A program made the translations under genes and the position numbers. The notes under the pieces are model-generated. The model ran no database searches and was not told where the DNA came from. It saw nothing but the letters and a program-made list of their open reading frames with translations. From Drosophila miranda (Eukaryota > Arthropoda > Insecta > Diptera > Drosophilidae), in assembly GCF_003369915.1 (NCBI RefSeq), contig NC_046675.1:29636001-29700000 (forward strand): a stretch of 64,000 nucleotides of DNA, in the 5' to 3' direction. Numbering within the stretch: the stretch's first letter is position 1; each line of letters opens with the position of its first letter. Of the stretch, positions 35,894-46,684 are shown piece after piece.

Positions 35894-37783
35894 TTAGAAC
35901 CTCAGATCGGGCTTATACTTGGCCATATATCTGCAAAAGAAATGCAATGATTATACATTTACTTTTATAAATCAAGAGAGGAGGGGACCCTTACTTGTCA
36001 AGTGTCTCCCAGAATTTGCTTAGAACCGCACGATCCAGATGCCTTTTGTTTTGGGAGAGACGCAGCAGCGTTACCGACCAACGCTCTACATTGGCGTCCA
36101 GTTTCAGCTCGCTAAAGCACAAGTGAAAGGCGCAAACTGCAGTGGAAAAGCTAGGTTTAGTTCTCGCAAATATAAATATGAATATTATGGGCTCACTCTT
36201 TGAGAATATCTCCACGGGATTGCCATCCCAGGGCCAGCCTTTGAACTGCCATTGCGGACCCATCACAAACACAGCCACCACACGCTGCCAGTCCTGTTGC
36301 GATAGCTTGATGGGATTATCAATCACGCGATACGACACGGTCTGATTGTTTCGTTTTCGCTAAGGCCCAAAAGTACAAAGATTAATACAAAATATTCATG
36401 TAAGAGCAAGCGAAATCGTCGCACCTGCAGCAAAACCTCGCTATCACGCGGGCAGCCCTTCAATTTCTTCTCCGCGTTGGATATGTAGCACAACTCCTGC
36501 AGTATATCCTTCACATTGAGCATGGTAACAAGGCTTGTGTTGGCCGCAGGTATAATGATGATGGGTGTTCGCGATGGTCGCTTCTGTGGCCCATTGGCGG
36601 GCAGCTGCCTCGCCTGCGCTGTGGGCAGCAGTTCCTTTGGCCGATTGACGGTTGCCCCCGCCGGTGCTGCCGGTCCTGCGCCGGGCAAGCCCGGTCCGCC
36701 CTGGGCCTTGCGCTGCGCCAGAGAGCCCTCCGTCACGGACTTGAGCGACATGCCATGATAGGTACCCAGTGTGTCGATTTTGAAGCCCTCGGTCTCCTCC
36801 TTTTGCCTGTTGAAACGCTCCTGATCGTAACGATTGTATTGGGAAAGCTGCGGCTGTGGCTTGGATATCCTTGTCGGTTCGGGCAACTTGATGGGATTCG
36901 GCACCTGCGGACGATTGCGTCCCTCCTCGCGAGCCTTGATGCCCTGCAGCATGGCGAATATGTTTTTGGCAAACACTTTTCCCGTGCTCTGCAGAATGGA
37001 GGTGCGCGTGCGCCATTGCCTTTCCCTGCTAATGATATCCTTAGTGGAGTCTACATCGTAGTCCAGAATGGCACGCAGATCTGTTCCCATCGCCTCATCG
37101 TTGTCCGTCCGCTTAATGGTCGTCCTTTTGTTGGCCAAACGCTTGGCCTTAATGGCGGCAATCTTCTCCACGGACATGGTCTCCGACAGTGACTTGATGT
37201 TGTCCATATTGACGGCCGTCTCCTTTTGATTCACATCCCATCGGGCGGCCAGCTGCTCGCGCACCTTCTGCACTTGCGTCTCCTCGAAACGCGCTTTCTT
37301 GGCGGCCGTCTCCCCGCTGGTGGCCTCGCCATCCGCCGTTCGTTTCACCTGCGTGGGTATCTCCAACGGAGCACTCTTGTCGATGCTGGCACATGTGGGC
37401 GTCTCGCCATTGAGGTAGGCCAAGAGTTCCTTTCGATCCGGCCGATTCACAGCGGGTATATCCTCGGCAGCACACTGACGCACATACACCGAGTGCTGGA
37501 GCATAACATTTTTCAGCAAATACAGTAGGCACTCCAACGTGTAGTATTCACGTGGAGCGCCCTTCTTGCCCGAACTGCAAAATAAGTGAACGCAAAAATT
37601 TGCATCGTTGGCATATTGCACTTTTTGGAGGGAAATATACGCAGTGACTTACCCATATTTGAGGTAGTTTGTTTTCACGCTCTTGGGCCAGGAGAATTCA
37701 CCGAATATGATTTGATTTTCCCGTTCGATGATTTCCTTTTTGTTTATGTTGTACTGCCGCAAGAGGCTCAGAGGGTCCGCCAT
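35894..37783 (-). CDS. hyx: Hyrax / Cdc73 (parafibromin), PAF1 complex subunit
   Basis: Five exons: 37783..37653, 37574..36425, 36359..36197, 36136..35995 and 35930..35894, all GT-AG and in phase, giving 540 residues (human parafibromin 531). The N-terminus [18 protein letters not shown] and [14 protein letters not shown] is the most conserved part of the family. The middle has a basic/acidic disordered region ([31 protein letters not shown]). The last three exons encode the Ras-like C-terminal domain ([53 protein letters not shown]) ending KYKPDLRF. The protein works in the nucleus in the RNA polymerase II PAF1 complex (elongation, histone modification) and in Wnt/Wingless target activation through beta-catenin. 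The terminal exon codes for only about 11 residues. Confidence 0.96.
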
Positions 37784-37954
37784 TTTCCCCCAGCTTTTTT
37801 CTTATCTCCAGCTGCAGGCGAAATCTGTATTCCAACACTTTGCTGTGCCCGCGGCTTGTCGGCAATCAAACTACTTAAAACAACAGGATATTTACAATTA
37901 AAAACTGCGTTTTATGCCATATTTTTCAATTATTTTTTTATGGAAGGTTGCGGA

Positions 37955-38240
37955 ACCATCCGACCTGCAGAAAAATACCAAAATATACTAACTCATTTTT
38001 AAAATATACCGTAAATATACTGACGAATTCAAGTTCTATATTCCTCGATTTTAATATTCTGTGGAATATTATTAGCTATATGGAACATTTAGCCAAGCCC
38101 ACATAATTTTATACGATTAATGAATCTATTTTCTACTTGATTGGTTTAATTTAAATCCTTGCTTTTATTGGATTTCTATATAACGTTGAAAATGAAATTG
38201 ACTAAATATAGGTCGGTTCAATTTTGACCTCAGAAAATAC
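37955..38240 (-). repeat. Interspersed repeat, copy D (upstream of hyx)
   Basis: A partial copy with the gene-proximal module: ACCATCCGACCTGCAG, AAAATATACCGTAAATATAC followed by TGACG, ATTTTAATATTCTGTGGAATAT, TTAGCTATAT, CCCACATAATTTTATACG, AATGAATCTATTTTCTACTT. It faces hyx, whose start codon is about 175 bp away. Confidence 0.65.
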
Positions 38241-38330
38241 TAAAAAGTATTAAAAATACCGTAAACGGTCACCCTGAATCGCATGCATTCTTCTGAAGAA
38301 TGTCATTATGTCGTTTTATATCGAAATATT

Positions 38331-38590
38331 CGATTGTTGGGAATTGCTCTCTTTTTGTGGTATTTTCTTTCCTTATTTTATAAACTATACAGTAAAAAAG
38401 AGTCTCTAGAATTACCCAATCTTGTAGGAAATTGATTAATCAATCAGATAAATTTATGTTCGATTGTTGAGAATTGCTCTCTTTTTGTGGTATTTTCCTT
38501 TCCTTATTTTATAAACTATACAGTAAAAAAGAGTCTCTAGAATTAGCCAATCTTGTAGAAAATTGATTCATCAATCAGATAAATTTATGT
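38331..38590. repeat. 130-bp tandem direct duplication
   Basis: CGATTGTTGGGAATTGCTCT starts at 38,331 and the matching CGATTGTTGAGAATTGCTCT at 38,461. The two units are nearly identical and adjacent, lying between repeat copies D and E. Confidence 0.85.
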
Positions 38591-38599
38591 GTTCAAGGC

Positions 38600-38880
38600 G
38601 TTCAATACGATTTCCGATCATGGACAGAGAACGATTAACCGATTTTCGACTAGTGGGTATTAAAATACATATCCCGAAAATAATGAAACTTGAAGAATTT
38701 TAGCGTAGTTCAGATGAAAGATATCGCAGTTTTTTTGTAAGTAAAGAGGAAGGATAGTATAGATCTACAAGAATAATTTATAAAAAAATTTACAAATCGC
38801 GATTTAACTCTAGTTGTTCACATGTTTAAATATACGGGGACTTGGTGGGCTAAGTTAGATTTCTCATCGATAAGTCCGAT
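38600..38880 (+). repeat. Interspersed repeat, copy E (upstream of neur alternative exon)
   Basis: A partial copy with ACAGAGAACGATTAACCGAT, CCGAAAATAATG, AGCGTAGTTCAG, ATCTACAAGAAT, GTTTAAATATACGGGG and CTTGGTGGGCTAAGTTAG followed by a CATCGATAA end. The end matches the CCT7-proximal end of copy A. It faces the neur exon at 39,140, about 260 bp away. Confidence 0.65.
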
Positions 38881-39139
38881 AAATCCCTGCCTCGCAAAAC
38901 CGGCAAACACCAATTAAAAGCTTTAAAATGTTTTAAAACTAATCTAAATAGCTCGGACAATGTGCTCCTCCGCCTGCTATAGGCATCGAGTTGATACAGT
39001 GCGTACGCGAAAATTGCAAAGGCCGACGGCCATCTGAAAATTCGATGCCAAAGAAATTGTAAATGTGCAGTTGCTGTTGCTGTTGTTGTCATTTTGTGCC
39101 TTTTTGATATCAAAGCGGATATAGTGATTATAGTAAACA

Positions 39140-39164
39140 ATGGGACAGTCGGCTAGTAAAATAG
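39140..39164 (+). CDS. neur: neuralized alternative first coding exon (MGQSASKI)
   Basis: ATG GGA CAG TCG GCT AGT AAA ATA G is followed by a perfect donor gtaagt. The phase (one base over) is the same as in the other neur first exon, so it joins to the common body at 56,390 to give MGQSASKI|VRRSPSSCPG and a 682-residue protein. Gly2 with Ser5/Ser6 and a nearby Lys is a good N-myristoylation signal, and vertebrate Neurl1 also begins with Met-Gly-Asn-Asn. This form is therefore likely anchored at membranes. The intron would be 17.2 kb (39,165-56,389). Confidence 0.8.
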
Positions 39165-40667
39165 GTAAGTCCAAGCCCGTTATAAATGTAGACTTTAAAG
39201 GAATTCATGGGAATATGTTCCGAAGCGGCTTTAGCTGTTGGTGTTGAGGACATAAAAGGAGGGCATGTTCGGTAAGCTATGGGGGGGGGAGGGGGGTGTA
39301 TGAGGGTAGTTCAATGATAAGAATATCTTGTGATAATCGTTTTTGCAAGTTCTTAAATCGTGCAATTGGAGACTTTGGGGACATTCCAATAAGATTTGTG
39401 ACCTTCCCATTCATTTCCCACCACCAACACACATACAAGGGCAGACACATGGCAGGTGAACAGCTGTTTCGCCCTTAGAGATGGCACCTTGCCGGTGCTT
39501 GGCTGTGGCGATTGTTTTTTCACGTATACTGCTATGATACTTTCTTAAGGATCTAAGGTTCGACTAGAATATCTAAATTTGGGAGAAAAATCTAATCAAA
39601 AACATATGAGCTCGCAGGAAGTTTCGTTATAATCAAAAGATTAAGAAAGCAAAAGGGTCCCTTAACACATAAATAGTTATTAAATACAGTTTGGGGGGAC
39701 AGTAAAGGTAGGATCAACCATCAATTGAGCTACTTATAGAGGCACAAGTGAAATACAGACTATGAGGGCTTTCCTTTATTTTTAAGCAGTGAGTTATCAT
39801 TGAGTTTACTCCTCAAGTTATAATAATATAGGGACAACAGCCTCTTAAGCAGCTTAGATACCCCCAAAAAGTCACAAAATAGAAGTGAGAAAAAAAAAAA
39901 AATTAAAGGAATAGAGTCGAAGAATTCTCTCACAGGGCTATAGACAAGAGTCTTCAACGAAGGGCGCGAACTCGAATGCAATCTTACAGGTGCAATGAAC
40001 GGGGGATGCAACATGAACTGCTAAGGATACCTGCTCTTCTTACCACATCATCATCACAAGTCCATAGTCTATGTATGTTCTTCCATCAAAAATCAGTTTC
40101 AATTATTCTCTAAGATATTCCCCATGCAGCTGTAGACAATAAATTATAGGAGTTTATGGCCCAAGGAAAGGACGAAGAAGGATCAGAACAATGAAGCAAC
40201 CTCCAATAGGCAGGCGCTCTGGGCGCAGGTAGGATGATAACTGGAACTCGAACTCGAACTCTCCTTTTGACCATGAAACATACAAAGACACATGCTGTGG
40301 CCGGCCTCTCTCTCTCTATGACTTGCCAAATGTCCTGTTTGTATCTGCGAAAGATGAGGGAGTTTTTCCAGTTTTCCAGGCGGGAAAAAACTGCTATGGA
40401 AAAACTATGTAAGCTGAAACCCCCGATGAAAAAAAGGCAAACATTTGGCCAACATAACACACAGTACAATCCAATATTTTCCTGCTAACGGAATGCCGTT
40501 TCCCTTCGATCCCGCGATCCTGCGATCCTCGATCGCATATGTTGATTTTTGGCGGGTATTTCTCTTCGATTCTCTCGATGATATTTGATTAGCGTATGCG
40601 CAGAAGGACGCGAATGGAGGAAGGAGGATCCGGATACGGATACGGATATGATGGGAAGTAGAAGCGA

Positions 40668-40700
<33 letters not shown>

Positions 40701-43700
40701 AATGCATCCCTCAAACGAATTCCCTTTTTGTTAGATCTTCCATCGAGACAGAGGCAAAGATGCATGCAGAGAAAAACCAACTGCTGCTGTCTCGGCAGGT
40801 ATCCCAAAAAATTGGAGGAGAAGAAGCAATTATACGGATAAGTATATCGACTAAAGGATACTCTAACTGAGAAGAACTCAGAATTCTAGGAAAATTTGTA
40901 GATATGTACATAACCATTGTGTTCATCTATTAGTGCCTAGAAATATCACTATTTATCTTCAAATATTTAGCTAATATTTCCAAAGAAACCTTAAATTTAA
41001 GGATCAAATTGGTTTTTTCAGATGAAAAACTAAGATTCTCAGATCTAAAACATCTTTTTGTCTCTATCATAACCGATTCCTTTAGCAACAAAACGTTTTG
41101 AATAGTTTTGTTATATATCGATCGAAGATCTATAGGGATTCATGGATTCTACTACCATTATCCCCTGATTTCGATCGGGTACTGGGTACCAGGTACTAGG
41201 GAGAAGGGAAACACAGAGAATACAAATACGAATACGATATGGTTCTTCTGCTGTATGCCTCTCCCTCCTCCATTCCCCATTCTCGTTTCTCAAGTGCTTG
41301 CGCAATTCGGTTCTCTTCAATTCCCCTTTGTGTCCTGTCCTGTTGGGATTAGTTCGGGTTTTATTTATACAAAACTCCTTAGGCTCTGCTCCTTGGGTTC
41401 GGGATCCGTCCTTTCCCTTTCTTCGTTTCTTGCTGGCGTTTGCATATGTCGTTTTCTAATTAAACATTTTCGGCTTTTGCTACAGTTTTTACTTAATTAT
41501 GTATGTGGTGGATATTGATCGGTTATCGGTGGATCGACAAAATTCTCAGCTGTCTAAGGGATCTGCCTGACATCTGCCGAGAAGTGTTTCATGCTTCTTT
41601 TTCCTACAATAAAATATTAATAGTAGGAATATGATATCATCATTCTCTTGATTCTGGTATATTTTAGTATATAAATACCATCATTCTGTTCATTCCCTTG
41701 ATTCTGGTATATATATATACAACTTCTCTTGGTTTTGGTATATAAATCATTCCAATCTACTTCCTCATAGGCCTCTTCCTGTCCCTTGAACGTATCTCTA
41801 TCTCTAGAAACACTTGAAACTCCTCTTTTTTTTTTGCAGTATTCAGATTCCATTCCCCATTTAATTTAGATGCCATTCCGATGATTAGAAATCGTTTCAT
41901 TATTTCTATATATTTCCTATTTTTATCTACTGCCCAGACATGGGGTTTATCAGACATTTTTGAGTTGTCGTCGTTCCCCAAGGTGAAGACGGACCCCAAA
42001 CATTTGCTTACAGCATGATCATAGAGGGGGGTAGGAGCAGACCCCCTCCCCTTCAATGGATATGATATAATGTGATATGTGTGTAGGGAAATTCAATCAA
42101 AATATCATTTGTGTAACCCTGTTTTTATTCTCTGTTTATCTTTGAGGTTTTATTCGAAAAGAGACCACCATATAAACGTAGAGGGTGTGGGTTTTTGTTA
42201 TCTTCGAAATGTGACGGAATGGAAATATCTGAGAAATATCTAAAGATAAAAAATGTTTACCATTCTGTCTGGAACCGTGGGTGGAACTTTGCTTGTAAAC
42301 TGATCTATTAATCCCTCGTTTTTTCCACCGATTGGTGGTAGAACTTTGATATCTGTTAAACCTGCCTTTTGCCAGAGATCGATTAGGCATTTTCTTGGAC
42401 ATTTTCTTATAATATTTCCCACAATTTTGGATCGTTGATCTATCTATCACTTGGCGTGCAAAATCATCATTTGGCATTTTCATTAAACGCTTGCCTAAGA
42501 ACACAATTCTCCACAGACAGGACAGGGACAGTGGGACAGTGACAGGGATCAGAAAGGACACCAGCGGTGAGGAGTTGGAGGGAGGTTAAGGAACTGCCTG
42601 CAAAGGTAAATCGGCTCGGTGGCTGTGACATCCTCCAAGACAATGCTCGAAAATGTAGACAATTGTCAGGCCAAAGGTAAAAAGATAAATGCGGGTTTTC
42701 AGCGAAGACTGAGACTGAGACTGAGATACGAAGATACTTCTGCTGTTGGCAGATGTTCGTGGGAGACCAAAGACTGCGTTCTGCAAAATGCCTTCTGGGG
42801 GCCTCTCTTGTGCCAAAAATCTATATTTAAACACACAAACAGCAGAAACCGAAACAGAAACAGAGCAGGAGATAGTATTGTATCTGGGGCCTATCTCCCC
42901 CATCAAGAAGCACCATCTGCCCTGAAGAGGGGTCTGACTGCTGACAAAATATGAATATATAAACAGGCGCGTATTTATAAATGGAGTTGAAACAGGAGTC
43001 GGGGGTAGATGGAAGGAGTAGCAGCATTATCTATCGACTCCGACTGGCAACTGGCGCACGTCGGTCGCCCCTCGACCCTCGGCACGTGGCTTTGAAAATC
43101 CTTTCTGTATCTAGGAATTTTTACACCTGGAAATAGGCAAACAAACAGAGCAAAGAGCGATCGAAACAGGACAACGAATGAGTGTAGACCCCTTTTTCCC
43201 AGGTCCTTTTTCGTTTCGAAAACTGCAACCACAGATGGACGCCTTTTCTGCTATGCTCTTTGACAATTTTTTGGGGTTGATCCGCTGGGCTCCTTGCTGG
43301 TTGCCGCTGGTTCCTGTTTCGCCAATATATTGGTCCTTTTTTTTTGCACAAAACAGGCACACAGCAGCTGCATTTCCAGGACGCACGCCTGCTGCCAGGA
43401 TGCTGAATATGCATTTCCACTTTAATATCAAAATTTAAATGCTTTCCTTGTTTCCCTACGTTCCCCACAGCCCCTACCTAACGTACCGAACTGCTTCTTC
43501 CGATCTTGATCCCTTCCGATCTTGAAAATTGCATCTGCTGTCAAGTCTGCTTCTGCTTCTGTCCTGCTGCTGCTGCTGCTGTTGCTGTCCAGCGCATTGA
43601 TGATGATGGCCAAAGAGCACTCTCTGAGCAATTATCGTCCTTCAGAGCAGCGTGGCATCCATCTATAAAGGATAATCAGTAGCGAAGACAGCAGACAGCA

Positions 43701-43869
43701 GTTGCAGAACCGCAGAACCACAGAAAGCCCCAACGAAATGCGAATAGCATGTGTCCCCATCATCGTAGGAAAAAGTTTTATTCGTTTTGAAGCCAAGAAT
43801 TTCAAAATAATTGCAGCTCAAGGTCTTGGAGTGTGGGTTTTTATGAGAAGACTGATGTTTTATGGTTTT
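39165..43869. other. First neur intron, left part: regulatory, no gene seen
   Basis: No supported coding region. It has a pyrimidine/purine-rich simple-sequence background, (CTG)9 at about 40,672-40,698, and a GGATAC repeat near 40,625. It probably carries neur enhancers. Confidence 0.4.
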
Positions 43870-44956
43870 TATACCCGATACTCAAAATGAGTATTGGGGT
43901 ATATTAGATTTGTGGTAACTGTGGATGTGTGTAACGTACAGAAGGAATCGTTTCCGACCCCATAAAGTATATATATTCTTGATCAGCATCAATAGCCGAG
44001 TCGATTGAGCCATGTCTGTCTGTCTGTCCGTCTGTCCGTCCGTCCGTCCGTCCGTCCGTCCGTCTGTCCGTCCCCTTCAGCGCCTAGTGCTCAAAGACTA
44101 TAAGAGCTAGAGCAACGATGTTTTGGATCCAGACTTCTGTGATGTCACTGCTACAAAAATATTTCAAAACTTCGCCCCGCCCACTTCCGCCCCCACAAAG
44201 GACGAAAATCTGTGGCATCCACATTTTTAAAGATACGATAAAACCAAAAACGCAGAATCGTAGAGGATGACTATATGTTCTAGAGTGTAAACCTGATCTC
44301 AACCAGATCGTATAATTATTATAGCCAGAATCAAGAAAACAAATTCATTCTTTCTCGCTCTGTCTCTCTCTAACACCATGAAACCTGTTTCATGGTCGGC
44401 TTTGCCAATTGCAAAATATGAGTTCAAGGATCTCAGAACCTATAAGAGCCAGAGCAACTAAATTAGGTATCCACACTCCTGTGATATCGGACCTTGACCG
44501 TTTCGTGTCCAAATTTCGCCACACCCCCTTCCGCCCCCGCAAAGGACGAAAACCTGGGGCATCCACAAATCTCAGAGACTATTAAGGCTAGAGTAACCAA
44601 ATTTGGTATCCGCACTTCTGTTAGATCTCACTATAAAACATATATCTCAGAATTTCGCCCCACCCCCTTCCGCCCCCACAAAGGACGAAAATCTGTTGCA
44701 TCCACAATATTGCAGATTCGAGAAAACTAAAAACGCAGAATCATAGATAATGACCATATCTATCAGACTGCTGAATTTGGATCAGATCGGATCATTTTTA
44801 TACCCAAAAGGAACAAATCAATTTGCACTGGCTACGCAGCGCCCGACGTCCTGCTCAGACTGATTTTCTGTCTCTCTCGCACGGACTCTTTGTCGTGTCG
44901 TTTAATATTAGCGGCGTCTGCCGCAGGAGAGCCATACTGACTAAGTATCGGGTATA
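43870..44956. mobile_element. mini-me/DINE-1 type (Helitron-related) non-autonomous element
   Basis: It is bounded by perfect 13-bp inverted ends TATACCCGATACT (43,870-43,882) and AGTATCGGGTATA (44,944-44,956). The left end has the palindrome ATACTCAAAATGAGTAT. The core AATAGCCGAGTCGATTGAGC then CATGTC leads into a (GTCY)n microsatellite (44,014-44,073), as in mini-me/DINE-1 elements. Three related internal units carry TTCCGCCCC(C/A)(A/G)CAAAGGACG (about 44,190, 44,530, 44,670). No coding capacity. It sits in the long neur intron. Confidence 0.8.
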
Positions 44957-46684
44957 ACTGTAGAGTTTCGGTGTCCGCAGCAACTCACAACGTTCCCCCT
45001 CGTTTCTGTTGGTTTCTTTGAATACTGTGAATACGGAATCGGGGGAGAATGTCAAAGAAAGGGGATGAAGGTATTCCCATGGAAGCAATGGATTTCTTGA
45101 AGATTTTAATAGAAGTTCTATCTCATACGGAAGATAAATTCGTATAAAAGAAATTTCTGGTAAAATCATCAAAGAAAGAGGATATTTTGAGGGGATATTC
45201 GCTCTCTACTCGCAATGAAGTACCGCAAATGTACTCCAAACCCCCTAGAGTACGAAATTTCCGAACAAAGTTCACGATCAAAAGCATTAAGGGGGCAATT
45301 TGCATAGTTTCCCCCCCAGAGTTACACACGAGTTATATGGAGAGCCGTCGAATGGAATGATGGACCTTATGACCTTTCCCAAAAACAGAGAAGACAGAGA
45401 ATTGCTTTGAACCTTGGCTTGAACTGCTGCGAAACACAGAGAGACCCGACGGACAGACCAGAAGGGAAAACAACAGTTAGTAGAGATCACAGGGGTAGAG
45501 CAGAGAGTAGAGCACAGAGCAGAGCGTTCTGGCCAAAGGCAATATGCAGGCTGCAGTCTGCAGGCGTCTTGGCCTAGAAGCAAGAATGGGCATAAAAGGA
45601 ATCGCTGATCAAGGTGTGCGGAAAGGCAAAGAAGCGAGGAGGCAAGGAGAGCCAAGAGCCAAGCCAAGCCGCTGTGCCACAAAGGGGAATTATAAGGGAG
45701 GCTCAGCGACGATAAACGCGAATGGCAGGCACAAAGAGAGCGAGCGGAAACCATAGTAAATAAGAAACAGCTGCAAGAGAGAACTGAAATTCACGCTGTG
45801 TTTGTGTTGCCTTTTGACAGGGTATATTGTAAAAGAAGGTGAGGTCCGACAGGGCAATCTCTACTGGAGAGAAAAATTTTAAAAAAAGAGAATAATACTT
45901 AAAAATTTATTAAAACTGAAAAACTGGTTTAACTCCGTTTTACTGCATTAAAAATTCTGTTGAACTGCAGAAAATAATGCTTTTTAGATTTTAATTATAA
46001 AAATAAGGTTTTCACTAAAATTCATCGTGAAAATCACTGAAAAATCAGTACAGCTGCGAAAAAATATTGTCTTGTGGACTTGAATTATTTAAATAATGTA
46101 ATATGACCCAAACTAAATCCCGTAACTCCCTGAATCAACGAATCACTCTCTAAAAGAGTGTCCTTAAAAAGATTTGTTTGCATGCTCCCTGCTTTGTCGC
46201 CGCAGTTTCCACAAAAATTAAATCCAATGTACAACCAAGAGAGTGCACCGGCCCTACCCTCCGTCTGACATACCTTCCCCCTTCGCCTTGCGGGTGCCTA
46301 GCCGTCTCTCAGCTGTGGCGTTTTCCAGCCGAGCAGCGGCTCTATCGTGTGCAGCCGAGGCAGACCCAAGAACAGTTAAAATTGTAACGTCGAAGCATTC
46401 GGTTCGCCTTCGTCTCTGTCGTTGTCAGTCGTTCGGTTGTTCGTGTGTCCGTTGTTCCGTTCCGTGTACCTTGTCGTTTGTTGCGCGTCCAACGAGAGCC
46501 AAACAAAAAAATCCAAAATGTTTTACTAGAATCGAAAAGAACAATTATCGTTTAATTTAATGCCAAATAAAGTTTGCAAGCAGCTGTAGAGCAGTTCTCT
46601 GTTGGGTTTTAGCGTTTTCCAAACGCCACACTTTGATAGTTTTTCCGCAGAAGAAAAAAAAACCAAAAAGCAATAATACCTAAG
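44957..46684. promoter_or_regulatory. neur upstream region with a cluster of CAGCTG E-boxes
   Basis: This precedes the second neur first exon. Four CAGCTG proneural-type E-boxes lie at 45,768, 46,051, 46,310 and 46,581. An initiator-like TTGTCAGTCG is at about 46,423. The rest is leader-like sequence without a gene. Confidence 0.45.

Noticed and set aside
45287-45754. 155-codon minus-strand open frame near neur
   Set aside because: Low-complexity Leu/Ser/Cys composition from GA-rich simple sequence on the other strand; no splice or domain support.
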